Source: VRUE01 sp963812335 (GTDB lineage: Bacteria > Actinomycetota > Thermoleophilia > Solirubrobacterales > 70-9). From it: a stretch of DNA of 64,000 bases. The stretch spans positions 6,647 to 70,646 of the forward strand of contig CAWEUU010000010.1 of NCBI GenBank assembly GCA_963812335.1, given 5' to 3'. The translations under genes were made by a program, and so were the position numbers. The notes under the pieces are model-generated. The model saw only the letters and a program-made list of their open reading frames with translations, was not told where the DNA came from and searched no databases. Positions 34,764-43,155 of this stretch are shown here, in pieces (within the stretch, counting starts at the first letter, position 1; each line of letters starts with the position of its first letter).

Positions 34764-35026
34764 GCGAGTTCGAGCTGGAGCCGGTCAGGGTTCGCGTGCT
34801 GGAGCGCGAGCCCGCCCAGCTGCCGGCTCTGCGCAGCGAGGCGCGCACCGCCGCGGTCGCCGCCGTCGGCGGCGTCGTGCTCGGGGCCGCGACCGTCGCC
34901 GCGGTCCGCGCCGTGAGCGCCGCAGCGAAAAGCTCGCAGGGCGGGCTGCTGCCGCGCCGCAGGCGCCAGCCGAAGGTCGTCGCCAGCCGCTCCTTCCTTG
35001 TGGACGTGCACCTGCTCGGCAAGTGA
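34760..35026 (+). CDS. small hypothetical protein with one hydrophobic segment
   Basis: An 88-residue protein of unknown role. Residues 28-56 (TAAVAAVGGVVLGAATVAAVRAV) form one Ala/Val-rich segment that may be a membrane helix. A basic stretch (PRRRRQPK) follows and the C-terminus ends VDVHLLGK. It starts at GTG 34760 overlapping the acyltransferase stop, and its own stop overlaps the DNA glycosylase start. It therefore sits inside a translationally coupled chain of three genes. Confidence 0.65.
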   Translation: MSEFELEPVRVRVLEREPAQLPALRSEARTAAVAAVGGVVLGAATVAAVRAVSAAAKSSQGGLLPRRRRQPKVVASRSFLVDVHLLGK

Positions 35027-35931
35027 GCGCGCGCGAGGTCGAGGTCGCCCCTCCCTCGCCCTTCCGTCTGCCCACCTACAGCAGCGAGGACCGCACGATG
35101 TCGGTCCGCGACGGCGTCCTCTCGCGGCTGTTGCGAGTGGGGGAGAGCCCGGTGCTGGTGCGTGCCTGGGAGCCGGGCCGGGGGCGCGTCGCCCTGCGTG
35201 CCGAGCCGGTTGCCGGGGACGACCTCGCCTCGCCGCGCTCGCTGCCTCCCGCGGACAGTCGCCCCGCCCGGGGCGAGGAGCTTGAGCTGGCGATCGTGCG
35301 GATGCGCTTCGCGCTCGGGGTCGACGACGACCTGACGCCGTTCTACCGCCGCTTCCGCGGCGACCCGCTGCTCGGGCCGCAGCTGCGCCGCCGGCCCTGG
35401 CTGCGGCCCGCGCGCCGGCCCTGGGCCTGGGAGGCGCTTGCCTGGGCGGTGGTCAAGCAGCTGATCGAGAGCGAGCGGGCGGCGCGGATCCAGCGCCGCA
35501 TCGTCGGTCGCTGGGGCGCCCGCCTGGGACGCGAGCGGGGAACGCTGCGCGACGTGCCGGAGGCGGCGACGATCGCCGGTCGGGCGCCGGCCGAACTGAC
35601 TGCGATGGACCTCTCACCGGCGCGCTCGATCGCCCTGCGCGCCGTTGCCCGCGAGATCGCCGCCGGCCGGGTCGCCCCCGCCGAGCCCGCCGCCGACCGC
35701 CGCCTGCTGGCGATCCCCGAGATCGGGCCCTGGACCGTGCAGTGCCTCGGCCTGCTCGGGCGCGGCGACCCCGATTCGCTGCCGGCCGGCGACCTGATCT
35801 ACCTGAAGCTGGTCGGGCGCCTCGCCGGGCTCGGCCGTCGCGCCACGGTCGAGGAGGTCGAGGATTTCTACGCGCCGTATGAGCCCTTTCGCGGTCTCGC
35901 CGGCCTCTGGTCCATCGGGCTGTACAGATAG
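35023..35931 (+). CDS. HhH-GPD DNA glycosylase (AlkA-like)
   Basis: A 302-residue base-excision repair enzyme that removes alkylated bases. The helix-hairpin-helix is LLAIPEIGPWTVQCLGLLGRGD. The likely catalytic aspartate follows in SLPAGD, at the place it has in AlkA. An N-terminal beta-rich part of about 100 residues and a helical middle (WEALAWAVVKQLIESERAARIQRR) also match the AlkA layout. There are no iron-sulfur cysteines, so it is not Nth- or MutY-like. Start GTG 35023 overlaps the upstream stop. Confidence 0.85.
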   Translation: MSAREVEVAPPSPFRLPTYSSEDRTMSVRDGVLSRLLRVGESPVLVRAWEPGRGRVALRAEPVAGDDLASPRSLPPADSRPARGEELELAIVRMRFALGVDDDLTPFYRRFRGDPLLGPQLRRRPWLRPARRPWAWEALAWAVVKQLIESERAARIQRRIVGRWGARLGRERGTLRDVPEAATIAGRAPAELTAMDLSPARSIALRAVAREIAAGRVAPAEPAADRRLLAIPEIGPWTVQCLGLLGRGDPDSLPAGDLIYLKLVGRLAGLGRRATVEEVEDFYAPYEPFRGLAGLWSIGLYR

Positions 35932-35973
35932 CGGCATGCTTCAAGGAAGCGTTGCGGTTGCCGATACGCCTGC

Positions 35974-38274
35974 ATGGACGACGCGAGGCGCGGCGATGGC
36001 TGGCCCGAGGAGCGCGTAAGCGAGTTCTTCGACGAGATCTCCTCGGCGGGCGACGACTACCGCCGCCTGGTCGAGCGCTTGCCGGCGATCGTCTACTCGT
36101 GCGAGATCGGCGAGCGCGGCCGCTGGCGCTACGTCAGCCCCCAGATCGAGAAGATCCTCGGCTACAGCCCCGACGAGTGGATGGCCGATCCGGGCCTTTG
36201 GGTCGAACGGCTGCACCCCGATGACCGCGAGCACGCGATCGAGCAGGAGACGCGCAAGGTCGCCGGCGAGCCCGGCAATGTGACCCCGATCGACTACAGG
36301 ATGCTCACCCGCGACGGCAGCGTGGTCTGGATCCTCGACGAGGCAGTGCTCGAGCCCGACCGCGAGGGCATCCAGGTATGGCACGGCGTCCTCTACGACA
36401 TCACCGAACGCAAGCTCGCCGAGCAGGAGCTGGAGCGGGCGGCGGCCCAGCAGGCCGCGGTCGCGCGCCTCGGCCGCCACGCCCTACAGGACGGCGACCC
36501 GTCGCAGCTGGCCAAGCAGACGGTGCCGCTGATGACGGAGATCGACGGCGTCGAGGCAGCCTGTGTCTGGGAGGCCGCCCGCGAGGGGCGGCGGCTGCAC
36601 CTGCGCGCCGGGCTCGAGGAATGCGGCGGCGGCGGCTTGGAGCGGCGCGCCTCGGCGGCGCGCGACTCCCATGCCGGCGCTGCGCTGGAGTCGGGCCTGC
36701 ACGTCATCGTCGACGACTGGTCCAGTGAGCGCCGCTTCTCGATGCCGCCGGCGCTGCGTGTGCTCGGCGTGCGCAGCAGCCTCGCGGTGCCGATCGCCGG
36801 CAAGGAGCGCCCTTACGGCGTGCTCGACATCCACTCCACCGAGCCGAGCCGCTTCACGCCCCAGGACGTCCACTTCGCGCAGGCATCGGCCAACGTGCTG
36901 GCCGATGCGCTGGAGCGCCACAGCGCCGACGAGGCGCTGCGCCATCGCGTTCTGCATGACGCCCTCACCGGCCTGCCCAACCGGCTCAGCTTCGTCGACT
37001 CGCTGCGCGACGCGCTGCGCCGCGGCGTCGCCTCCGGCTCGCCGGTCGGAATGCTCTTCCTCGACCTCGACCACTTCAAGCTGATCAACGACAGCATCGG
37101 CCACCATGCCGGCGACGATCTGCTGCGGGCGGTCGCGCCGCGGCTGCGCACCCACCTGCGGCCGGGCGATCTCGTCGCCCGCTTCGGCGGCGACGAGTTC
37201 GGCATCCTCGTCGACCGCCTCACCGACGAGGACGAGGCGATGGCGATCGCCGACCGCGTTGCGGGCGCCTTCTCGGAGCCGTACTCGATCGACGGCGCCG
37301 AACATTTCGTAACTGCCAGCGTCGGCATCGCGATCGCGCGGCCGAACGGCAGCGAGCCGGCCGACCCCGAGCTGCTGATCCGCGACGCCGACGCCGCCAT
37401 GTACAGAGCGAAGGAGCGCGGCCGCGGCCGCTGCGAGCTGTTTGACGCGGAGATGCGCGCGCACGCGCTACGCCGCCTCGAGACCGAGCGCGAGCTGCGC
37501 CACGCGCTCGACCGCGACGAGCTCGAGCTGCACTACCAGCCGATCGTCGGGCTCGGCAGCGGCGAGATCGTCGGGCTCGAGGCGCTGGTCCGTTGGAACC
37601 ACCCCCAGCGCGGCCTGCTCGACCCCGGCGAGTTCGTCTCGGTTGCCGAGGACAGCGGCCTGATCGAGTCGATCGGGCGCTGGGTGCAGGAGACCGCCTG
37701 CCGCCAGGCGCTCGGCTGGCATGAGCTGCGCCCCGACCACCGGCCGCTCGACGTAGCCGTCAACCTCTCCGCGCGCCAGGTCGCGCATCGCGACCTCGCC
37801 ACCTCGGTGCGCGAGATCCTCGCCCGCACCGGGCTCGATCCGGTCAACCTGCGGCTGGAGGTGACCGAGAGCGCGCTCGTCGACGAGTCGGCGGGCGTCA
37901 TCTCGACGCTGCAGGAGTTGAGCGAGATCGGCGTGCGCCTGGTCCTTGACGACTTCGGCACCGGCTACTCCTCGCTCGCCTACCTCAACCGCTTCCCCTT
38001 CGACGCGCTCAAGATCGATCGCTCCTTTGTCGAGGGGCTCGGCATCGAACAGGAGCGCACGGCGATCGTCGAGGCCGTGGTCGGCATGGCCCGGGCGCTA
38101 TCGCTCGAGGCGATCGCCGAGGGAGTGGAGAGCGAGGTGCAGCTGTCCGAGCTGCGCCGGCTCGGCTGTGACTTCGCCCAGGGCCACCTCTTCTCGCGCC
38201 CGCTGGCGCCGAAGAAGGTGACGGACCTGCTGCGCGAGGGCGCCTTCGACCTACTCGGGGATCTCGCCCGCTAG
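35974..38274 (+). CDS. PAS-GAF-GGDEF-EAL cyclic-di-GMP enzyme
   Basis: A 766-residue cytoplasmic signalling protein. The domains are PAS (about residues 30-145, ending DITERKLAEQELE), GAF (about 160-310), GGDEF (about 320-485) and EAL (about 500-755). The cyclase loop FGGDEF is intact and is preceded by an RPGD I-site, so product inhibition is possible. The phosphodiesterase part keeps EALVRW, the DDFGTGYSS loop and EGVE. It could both make and break c-di-GMP; which activity dominates cannot be told. No membrane helix is seen, so the PAS and GAF domains would sense an internal signal. The 3' end overlaps the convergent gene by 24 bp. Confidence 0.93.
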   Translation: MDDARRGDGWPEERVSEFFDEISSAGDDYRRLVERLPAIVYSCEIGERGRWRYVSPQIEKILGYSPDEWMADPGLWVERLHPDDREHAIEQETRKVAGEPGNVTPIDYRMLTRDGSVVWILDEAVLEPDREGIQVWHGVLYDITERKLAEQELERAAAQQAAVARLGRHALQDGDPSQLAKQTVPLMTEIDGVEAACVWEAAREGRRLHLRAGLEECGGGGLERRASAARDSHAGAALESGLHVIVDDWSSERRFSMPPALRVLGVRSSLAVPIAGKERPYGVLDIHSTEPSRFTPQDVHFAQASANVLADALERHSADEALRHRVLHDALTGLPNRLSFVDSLRDALRRGVASGSPVGMLFLDLDHFKLINDSIGHHAGDDLLRAVAPRLRTHLRPGDLVARFGGDEFGILVDRLTDEDEAMAIADRVAGAFSEPYSIDGAEHFVTASVGIAIARPNGSEPADPELLIRDADAAMYRAKERGRGRCELFDAEMRAHALRRLETERELRHALDRDELELHYQPIVGLGSGEIVGLEALVRWNHPQRGLLDPGEFVSVAEDSGLIESIGRWVQETACRQALGWHELRPDHRPLDVAVNLSARQVAHRDLATSVREILARTGLDPVNLRLEVTESALVDESAGVISTLQELSEIGVRLVLDDFGTGYSSLAYLNRFPFDALKIDRSFVEGLGIEQERTAIVEAVVGMARALSLEAIAEGVESEVQLSELRRLGCDFAQGHLFSRPLAPKKVTDLLREGAFDLLGDLAR

Positions 38275-39252
38275 GTACTCGTTGCTGAGCACTTCGGCGG
38301 GCGCCGGGCGGCCGTCGAGCTGCCCGTTCTCGTTCATCCAGGTGATGAACGCCGACCATTTTGCCGGGTCCATGCGGCCGCTCCTGGAGAGCAGCGGCAG
38401 GGTCGCGTCGACCTCGGCTCGGGTCAACTCCGGGTTGAGGTCCTTGTTGGCGGCGAGCAGCGCTTTGGTGGTTGCGTCCGGGCTCTCGATCGCGGCAGCG
38501 GTGCCCCGCGCCAGTGCCCCGAGGAAGAGGCGCGTCGGCTCCGGGTCGGCTTCCAGTTGCCTGCGGTTGGCGACCAGAACGAGCTCGTCGTAGGTCGGCA
38601 CACCGAGCTGGTCGACCGGGGTGACGACCGGCTTTTTGCCGCGCAGGCGCAGGTCGACGCCCTCGACGTTGCGGAAGCCGCCCAGCATCGCCTGCGCCCG
38701 CCCGCCGACCAGCGCCGGCAGCAGCCCGTAGCCGACGTTGACGGTCTTCACGTCGCTCGGCTCGAGGTCGGCGCGGGAGAGGATCGTCTCCAGGTAGGCG
38801 TCCTGGTAGGGGATTCCCGCGGTGGCGATCGTCTTGCCCTTGAGCCCGGCCACGCCGCCGATCCCTGACTTCTTCAGCCAGATCATCGAGGTCAGCGGCG
38901 AGTCGACGATCGCCCCGACCGCGAGCACCTCGAGCCCCTGCTCGTGCGCGAGCAACACCTCGGGCTCGTAGGAGATCGCCAGGTCGGTTCGGCCGGCGGC
39001 GACCTGCTTTGTCGGCGCCGCGGGGTCCGCCGGCGTCTGGATCGAGACGTCGAGCCCGGCGTCCTCGAAGTAGCCGAGCTTCTGCGCCATGTATATCCCG
39101 GCGTGATCGGGGTTGGGGTAGAAGTCGAGCGTCAGGCTGAAGGGTTGCAGCGCGGCGTCGGTTTCGTCCTCACTCTTCTCGCCGCAGGCGGTGAGGAACA
39201 CGGCGAGGATGAGCAGTGCGGCGACGATCGCCGGCAGACGGATGGACTTCAT
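38251..39252 (-). CDS. ThiY-like pyrimidine-precursor substrate-binding lipoprotein
   Basis: A 333-residue solute-binding lipoprotein (lipobox LTAC, Cys near residue 23) of the NMT1/THI5 fold. The start of the mature domain, TLDFYPNPDHAGIYMAQKLGYF, is typical of ThiY proteins that bind formylaminopyrimidine, a salvage precursor of the thiamine pyrimidine ring. It is the last gene of an ATPase-permease-binding protein operon. A nitrate, sulfonate or riboflavin ligand is less likely but not excluded. Confidence 0.82.
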   Translation of the reverse strand: MKSIRLPAIVAALLILAVFLTACGEKSEDETDAALQPFSLTLDFYPNPDHAGIYMAQKLGYFEDAGLDVSIQTPADPAAPTKQVAAGRTDLAISYEPEVLLAHEQGLEVLAVGAIVDSPLTSMIWLKKSGIGGVAGLKGKTIATAGIPYQDAYLETILSRADLEPSDVKTVNVGYGLLPALVGGRAQAMLGGFRNVEGVDLRLRGKKPVVTPVDQLGVPTYDELVLVANRRQLEADPEPTRLFLGALARGTAAAIESPDATTKALLAANKDLNPELTRAEVDATLPLLSRSGRMDPAKWSAFITWMNENGQLDGRPAPAEVLSNEYLAGEIPE

Positions 39253-39261
39253 CCCTGCTTT

Positions 39262-40014
39262 CTATCGCCAAGTGACGATGCGGCGCTCTGCGAGGGCCAG
39301 CAGCGCGAACATCGTCAGGGCGATCGCGGCGAGGACTGCGGCCGCGGCGAACAGCCGCGCCGTTTCCAGGCGGGCGCTGTCTTCGCGGATCAGCACTCCG
39401 AGCCCCGAGTCGGCGCCGACCCACTCGCCGAAGATCGCCGCGATCGGGGCGTAGGTCGCGGCGATCCTGGCGCCGCTGAAGACGAAAGGGAGCGAGGTCG
39501 GCGCTTCGACCCGCCAGAGGATCTGCCGGCGCGAGGCGTCGAGGCTGCGCATCATCTTGCCCGCCTCGGGGTCGACCGAGCGCAGGCCGTCGGCCGCGTT
39601 GACGGCGATCGGGAAGAAGCAGATCAGGGCCACGATCACCAGCTTGGGGCCGATGCCGAAGCCGAACCAGACGATCAGGACCGGCGCGAGGACGAGGATC
39701 GGCACGGCCTGCGAGCCGACCATCAGCGGGTAGAAGATGCGCCGCAGCGTTTCGGAGAGGCGCAGGATCACGGCAAAAGCCAGCCCGGCCGCGAGGCCGA
39801 TCAGGAAGCCGAGCACGATCTCGCGCAGCGTCACCCAGGCGTTTTCGGCGAGCAGCGACCGGCTCTCCCACAGCGCCTTGGCGATTTCGGCAGGGGAGGG
39901 TACGAGGAACGGTTCGAGCCCGAGCAGGTCGGCGAGCGCCCCGCTCGAGGCGGCGAGCTGCCAGATCCCGATCAGCGCCGCCAATGCGAGCATGGGAAGC
40001 AGCCAGCGACTCAT
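39262..40014 (-). CDS. ThiX-like ABC transporter permease
   Basis: A 250-residue permease of the SsuC/TauC/ThiX type with about six membrane helices. The coupling-loop motif is MRSLDASRRQILWRVEAPTSLPFVFSG, which ends in the EAP-type segment that contacts the ATPase. It lies 10 bp upstream of the binding protein gene and is in the same operon. ATG 40014 gives a normal first helix (LLPMLALAALIGIWQLA). Confidence 0.87.
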   Translation of the reverse strand: MSRWLLPMLALAALIGIWQLAASSGALADLLGLEPFLVPSPAEIAKALWESRSLLAENAWVTLREIVLGFLIGLAAGLAFAVILRLSETLRRIFYPLMVGSQAVPILVLAPVLIVWFGFGIGPKLVIVALICFFPIAVNAADGLRSVDPEAGKMMRSLDASRRQILWRVEAPTSLPFVFSGARIAATYAPIAAIFGEWVGADSGLGVLIREDSARLETARLFAAAAVLAAIALTMFALLALAERRIVTWR

Positions 40015-40072
40015 GCGCCTGACCCCCCTGGCGAGTTAGTCGCAATATGTGCGGCCAACTCGCCACGCAGCC

Positions 40073-40822
40073 TCACTGCGACCCCCTGTGCAGGGCGGCC
40101 ATCGCACGCTCGCGGACGGCGACGAAGGCCGGGTCGGTGACGGCGGCGTCGCGATCGGCGGCGCGCGGCGCCGGCGCGCCCAGCTGCTCGACCACCCGCG
40201 CCGGGCGGGCGGAGAGGACTACGACGCGGTCGGCGAGGTAGAGCGCCTCCTCGACGTCGTGGCTGACAAGCACGACCGTGCGCGGGTCGGCGGCCAGCGC
40301 ACGGGCGAGCCAGCCCTGCATCTCCGCGCGGGTGATCGCGTCCAGCGAGGCGAAGGGCTCGTCCAGTGCCAGCAGCGGCTTGCCGGCGACGAGTGTGCGC
40401 AGGAAGGCGACCCGCTGGCGCATGCCGCCGGAGAGCTCCGCCGGGCGGGCGCGCTCGAAGCCGGCCAGGCCGAACTGCTCGAACAGCCGCCCAGCCTCGG
40501 CCCGGGCGGCGCCGCGGCCAACGCCGCGGTTGCGCAGCGCCAACGCCGCGTTGTCAATCGCCGCCAGCCAGGGCAGCAGCATGTCGCGCTGTGGCATGAA
40601 GGCGCAGCGGGCGAGGCGCTCGGCGGGCGCCCGGGCGCCGTCGACCTCAATCTCGCCGGCGCCCGGCTGCTGCAGCCCGGCGATCAGCTCGAGCAGGGTC
40701 GACTTGCCGCACCCCGAAGGACCGACCAGGCCGAGCACACCGTGTGCCGGCAGGTCGAGGTCGAGGCGGGCGATCGCCTCCAGCTCGCCGTAGGAATGAG
40801 AGATGGCGCGGACGGAGACCAC
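40073..40822 (-). CDS. ThiZ-like ABC transporter ATPase
   Basis: A 249-residue ATPase of the nitrate/sulfonate/thiamine-precursor class. It has Walker A GPSGCGKST, Q-loop MPQRDMLLPW, signature LSGGMRQRVAFLRTL, Walker B LLALDEPFASLD and switch VSHDVEEALYLADR. It is the first gene of the three-gene importer. The start is GTG 40822. The upstream 77 bp to the divergent TauE-family gene has no recognisable TPP riboswitch. Confidence 0.9.
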   Translation of the reverse strand: MVSVRAISHSYGELEAIARLDLDLPAHGVLGLVGPSGCGKSTLLELIAGLQQPGAGEIEVDGARAPAERLARCAFMPQRDMLLPWLAAIDNAALALRNRGVGRGAARAEAGRLFEQFGLAGFERARPAELSGGMRQRVAFLRTLVAGKPLLALDEPFASLDAITRAEMQGWLARALAADPRTVVLVSHDVEEALYLADRVVVLSARPARVVEQLGAPAPRAADRDAAVTDPAFVAVRERAMAALHRGSQ

Positions 40823-40899
40823 CGCTGGTATCCTGCCGCACTCGTTCCTTCTGACTTAGAAGGTCAAGAAAGTCGTAAACCACCCGGGCGAATTCCCCA

Positions 40900-41847
40900 A
40901 TGGACCCAGCGATCATCCTTTTCGGCTTCGGCATCGGCGCAATGGTCGGCATGACCGGCATGGGCGGCGGCACCCTGATGACGCCGCTGCTGATCCTGCT
41001 CTTCGGGGTCAAGCCGGTGACCGCGATCGGCACCGACATCTTCTACGCCGCGGTGACCAAGACCGTCGGCGGCTGGCGTCACCTGAAGATGGGCACCGTC
41101 AACATGAGCCTGGCGCTGTGGCTGGCCGCGGGCAGCGTGCCGGCCTCGGTGGCCGGCGTCTGGGCGATCTCGATCCTGCAGAGCAGGATCGGCGAAGAGA
41201 AGCTCGATTCAGTCGTCTACGCGCTGCTCGGCGGCACCCTGCTGATGGTCGGCTTCATCACCCTGGCGCGGGCGCTGATCCTCAGCAACCTGGTCGAGGA
41301 GCGCGAGGATTTCGAGATCAAGCGCCGCCACAAGATCGCCGCGGTGGCGATCGGGGCCACCACCGGCTTCGTCATCGGCATCACCTCGGCAGGCTCGGGC
41401 ACCGTTATCGCGATTCTGCTGATCTCGGTCTTCCGCCTGGCGCCGCGCAAGGTCGTCGGCACCGACGTATTCCACGCCGCGATCCTGCTCTGGGCCGCCG
41501 GAATAGCCCACTGGGTCGGCGGCAACGTCGACTTCGTCCTCGCCGGCAATATCCTGCTCGGCTCGATTCCGGGCGTGATCGTCGGCTCGCACTTCGCCGC
41601 GCGGGCACCGGTCGGCTTCCTGCGCACCGCGCTCGGCGTCGTCCTCATTGCCTCGGGGATCATCACCGTGCAGAAGGGCGATCCCCTCGTCTGGCCGATC
41701 GCCGCCGCGGTCGCCGGTGTCGGCCTCGGCCTGCTGATCTGGTTCCCGCGCTGGTGGGGCAGGCGTCGGGCCGAACGCGAAGCGACGGAAGGCGAGGGCC
41801 CGCCGCACGACCGCTCTGACGAGCTGGCACTGGAGGAGATCGGATGA
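40900..41847 (+). CDS. TSUP family (TauE/SafE) anion transporter
   Basis: A 315-residue membrane protein of the TauE/SafE family, which moves sulfite, sulfoacetate or other sulfur-containing anions. The two repeats are visible as FGIGAMVGMTGMGGGTLMTPLLILLFGV near the N-terminus and GFVIGITSAGSGTVIAILL in the second half. About eight helices are expected. The C-terminal 30 residues are charged and cytoplasmic. An Rrf2 regulator gene follows 22 bp later and may control it. Confidence 0.9.
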   Translation: MDPAIILFGFGIGAMVGMTGMGGGTLMTPLLILLFGVKPVTAIGTDIFYAAVTKTVGGWRHLKMGTVNMSLALWLAAGSVPASVAGVWAISILQSRIGEEKLDSVVYALLGGTLLMVGFITLARALILSNLVEEREDFEIKRRHKIAAVAIGATTGFVIGITSAGSGTVIAILLISVFRLAPRKVVGTDVFHAAILLWAAGIAHWVGGNVDFVLAGNILLGSIPGVIVGSHFAARAPVGFLRTALGVVLIASGIITVQKGDPLVWPIAAAVAGVGLGLLIWFPRWWGRRRAEREATEGEGPPHDRSDELALEEIG

Positions 41848-41869
41848 GGGTGGGGGGTACGCTCCTCTC

Positions 41870-42325
41870 ATGAGGGTCTCCGCCAAGGCTGACTACGCTG
41901 TTCGGGCCGCCGCGGAGTTGGCGGCCGAGAAAGACGGGCCGATCAAGGGGGAGCGGCTGGCGGAGCTGCAGGACATTCCCCTCCAGTTTCTCGAGCACAT
42001 TCTCTTGGAGTTGAAGCATCACGGGATCGTGCGGGCGCGGCGCGGGGCCAAGGGCGGCTACTGGCTCGCCAAGCCCGCCGACGCGGTGACGATCGCCGAC
42101 GTCGTCCGCGCGGTCGAGGGCCCGATCGCGCACGTCCAGTCGGCGCCGCCGGAGTCGATCGAGTACCGCGGCCACGCCGAGCACCTGCAGGAGGTCTGGA
42201 TTGCCGTCCGCGCCAACCTCCGCGCGGTGCTCGAGCACGTCACCCTGGCCGAACTCGTCAGCGGCGACCTGCCGCCGGTGGTCGCCGAGCTGTCCGGCTC
42301 CGCCGACGCCTGGGCTCCGCGCTGA
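41870..42325 (+). CDS. Rrf2-family transcriptional regulator lacking cysteines
   Basis: A 151-residue Rrf2 regulator. The winged helix is at residues 1-75 (MRVSAKADYAVRAAAELA, LQFLEHILLELKHHGIVRARRGAKGGYWLAKP). IscR and NsrR have three cysteines for an iron-sulfur cluster; this protein has no cysteine at all. It therefore resembles CymR, the cluster-free regulator of cysteine metabolism. Its position behind a sulfur-anion transporter gene supports a sulfur role. A strong hairpin follows the stop. Confidence 0.88.
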   Translation: MRVSAKADYAVRAAAELAAEKDGPIKGERLAELQDIPLQFLEHILLELKHHGIVRARRGAKGGYWLAKPADAVTIADVVRAVEGPIAHVQSAPPESIEYRGHAEHLQEVWIAVRANLRAVLEHVTLAELVSGDLPPVVAELSGSADAWAPR

Positions 42326-42344
42326 GGGCGTCCCAACCGCTCCG

Positions 42345-42381
42345 GTGTGCCTTTCCCGCATCGGGACCGGGAAAGGCACAC
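42345..42381. terminator. bidirectional terminator hairpin
   Basis: GTGTGCCTTTCCCG (42345-42358) pairs with CGGGAAAGGCACAC (42368-42381) around a 9-nt loop, between the convergent Rrf2 and DUF4389 genes. The stem start TCCGGTGTGCCTTT is also found in the hairpin at 53969-54017. Confidence 0.8.
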
Positions 42382-42394
42382 GGAAGCCGGCGCG

Positions 42395-43066
42395 TCAGGG
42401 CTTTAGTCGGAACGGCGGGTACTGGTCGGTGACCAGGGTGAAGGCGTAGCCGGCGACGCGGTTGTGCCAGCGGGTCACGCCTTCGACGTAGGTGAAGATG
42501 CCACGCGGGTAACGGCCGGTGAAGAGGATCGCGAACCAGGCCCCGATCACGGCGAAGAAGACGCCGATGCCGAGGAAGAAGAGCACGACGTAGTGGGGGA
42601 TTGCCAGGAACCACTTGACCAGCGGCATCCCACGCTGCAGGCCCTGGGTCGACGGCTGCGGGTACTCGAGCCTGACCGCCTGCTGCTCGTCGGTCGAGGG
42701 GTAGCTGTCGTCCATCAGCGCGAAGTAGATCCCGATCCGGTTGAGGAAGCGCATCAGCTCCAGGTTCCAGTCCAGCCACCAGCCCGGGTATTTCTTGCGG
42801 AAGAGCAGCATCAGAACCAGCGGCACGAAGACGAGGCTGCCCATCGAGATCCCGGCTTCGTAGCCGTTGCTGGCCAGCTCCGAGCCCGGCAGCAGGCCGG
42901 CGATGATCAGGATCGGGATCACCGTGAAGATGCGGAAGAACGTGGTGAGCCGGTTGAGCTCTCGCTCCGGGTACTCGACCGAGAAGGTGACCGGGTAGCC
43001 GCTCGGCGGCGGCGTGGTCGCCGACGGTGGCGGCGGCGACGGTGGTGGCGTGCTGCTCATCTCCAT
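42395..43066 (-). CDS. DUF4389 membrane protein
   Basis: A 223-residue protein with a Pro/Ser-rich N-terminus (about 25 residues) and a DUF4389 domain: YPVTFSVEYPERELNRLTTFFRIFTVIPILII, then LVKWFLAIPHYVVLFFLGIGVFFAVIGAWFAILFTGRYPRG. Four hydrophobic segments are likely. The family is frequent in Actinobacteria and has no known role. The gene stands alone. Confidence 0.85.
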   Translation of the reverse strand: MEMSSTPPPSPPPPSATTPPPSGYPVTFSVEYPERELNRLTTFFRIFTVIPILIIAGLLPGSELASNGYEAGISMGSLVFVPLVLMLLFRKKYPGWWLDWNLELMRFLNRIGIYFALMDDSYPSTDEQQAVRLEYPQPSTQGLQRGMPLVKWFLAIPHYVVLFFLGIGVFFAVIGAWFAILFTGRYPRGIFTYVEGVTRWHNRVAGYAFTLVTDQYPPFRLKP

Positions 43067-43155
43067 GCTGACTCCCCTTTCGCGCGAATTGTGACGATGA
43101 CCCGGTCAGGCTAAGCGCTGCATGGGACGCCTTCTCGTCCTCGTTCCAGCTGCCC

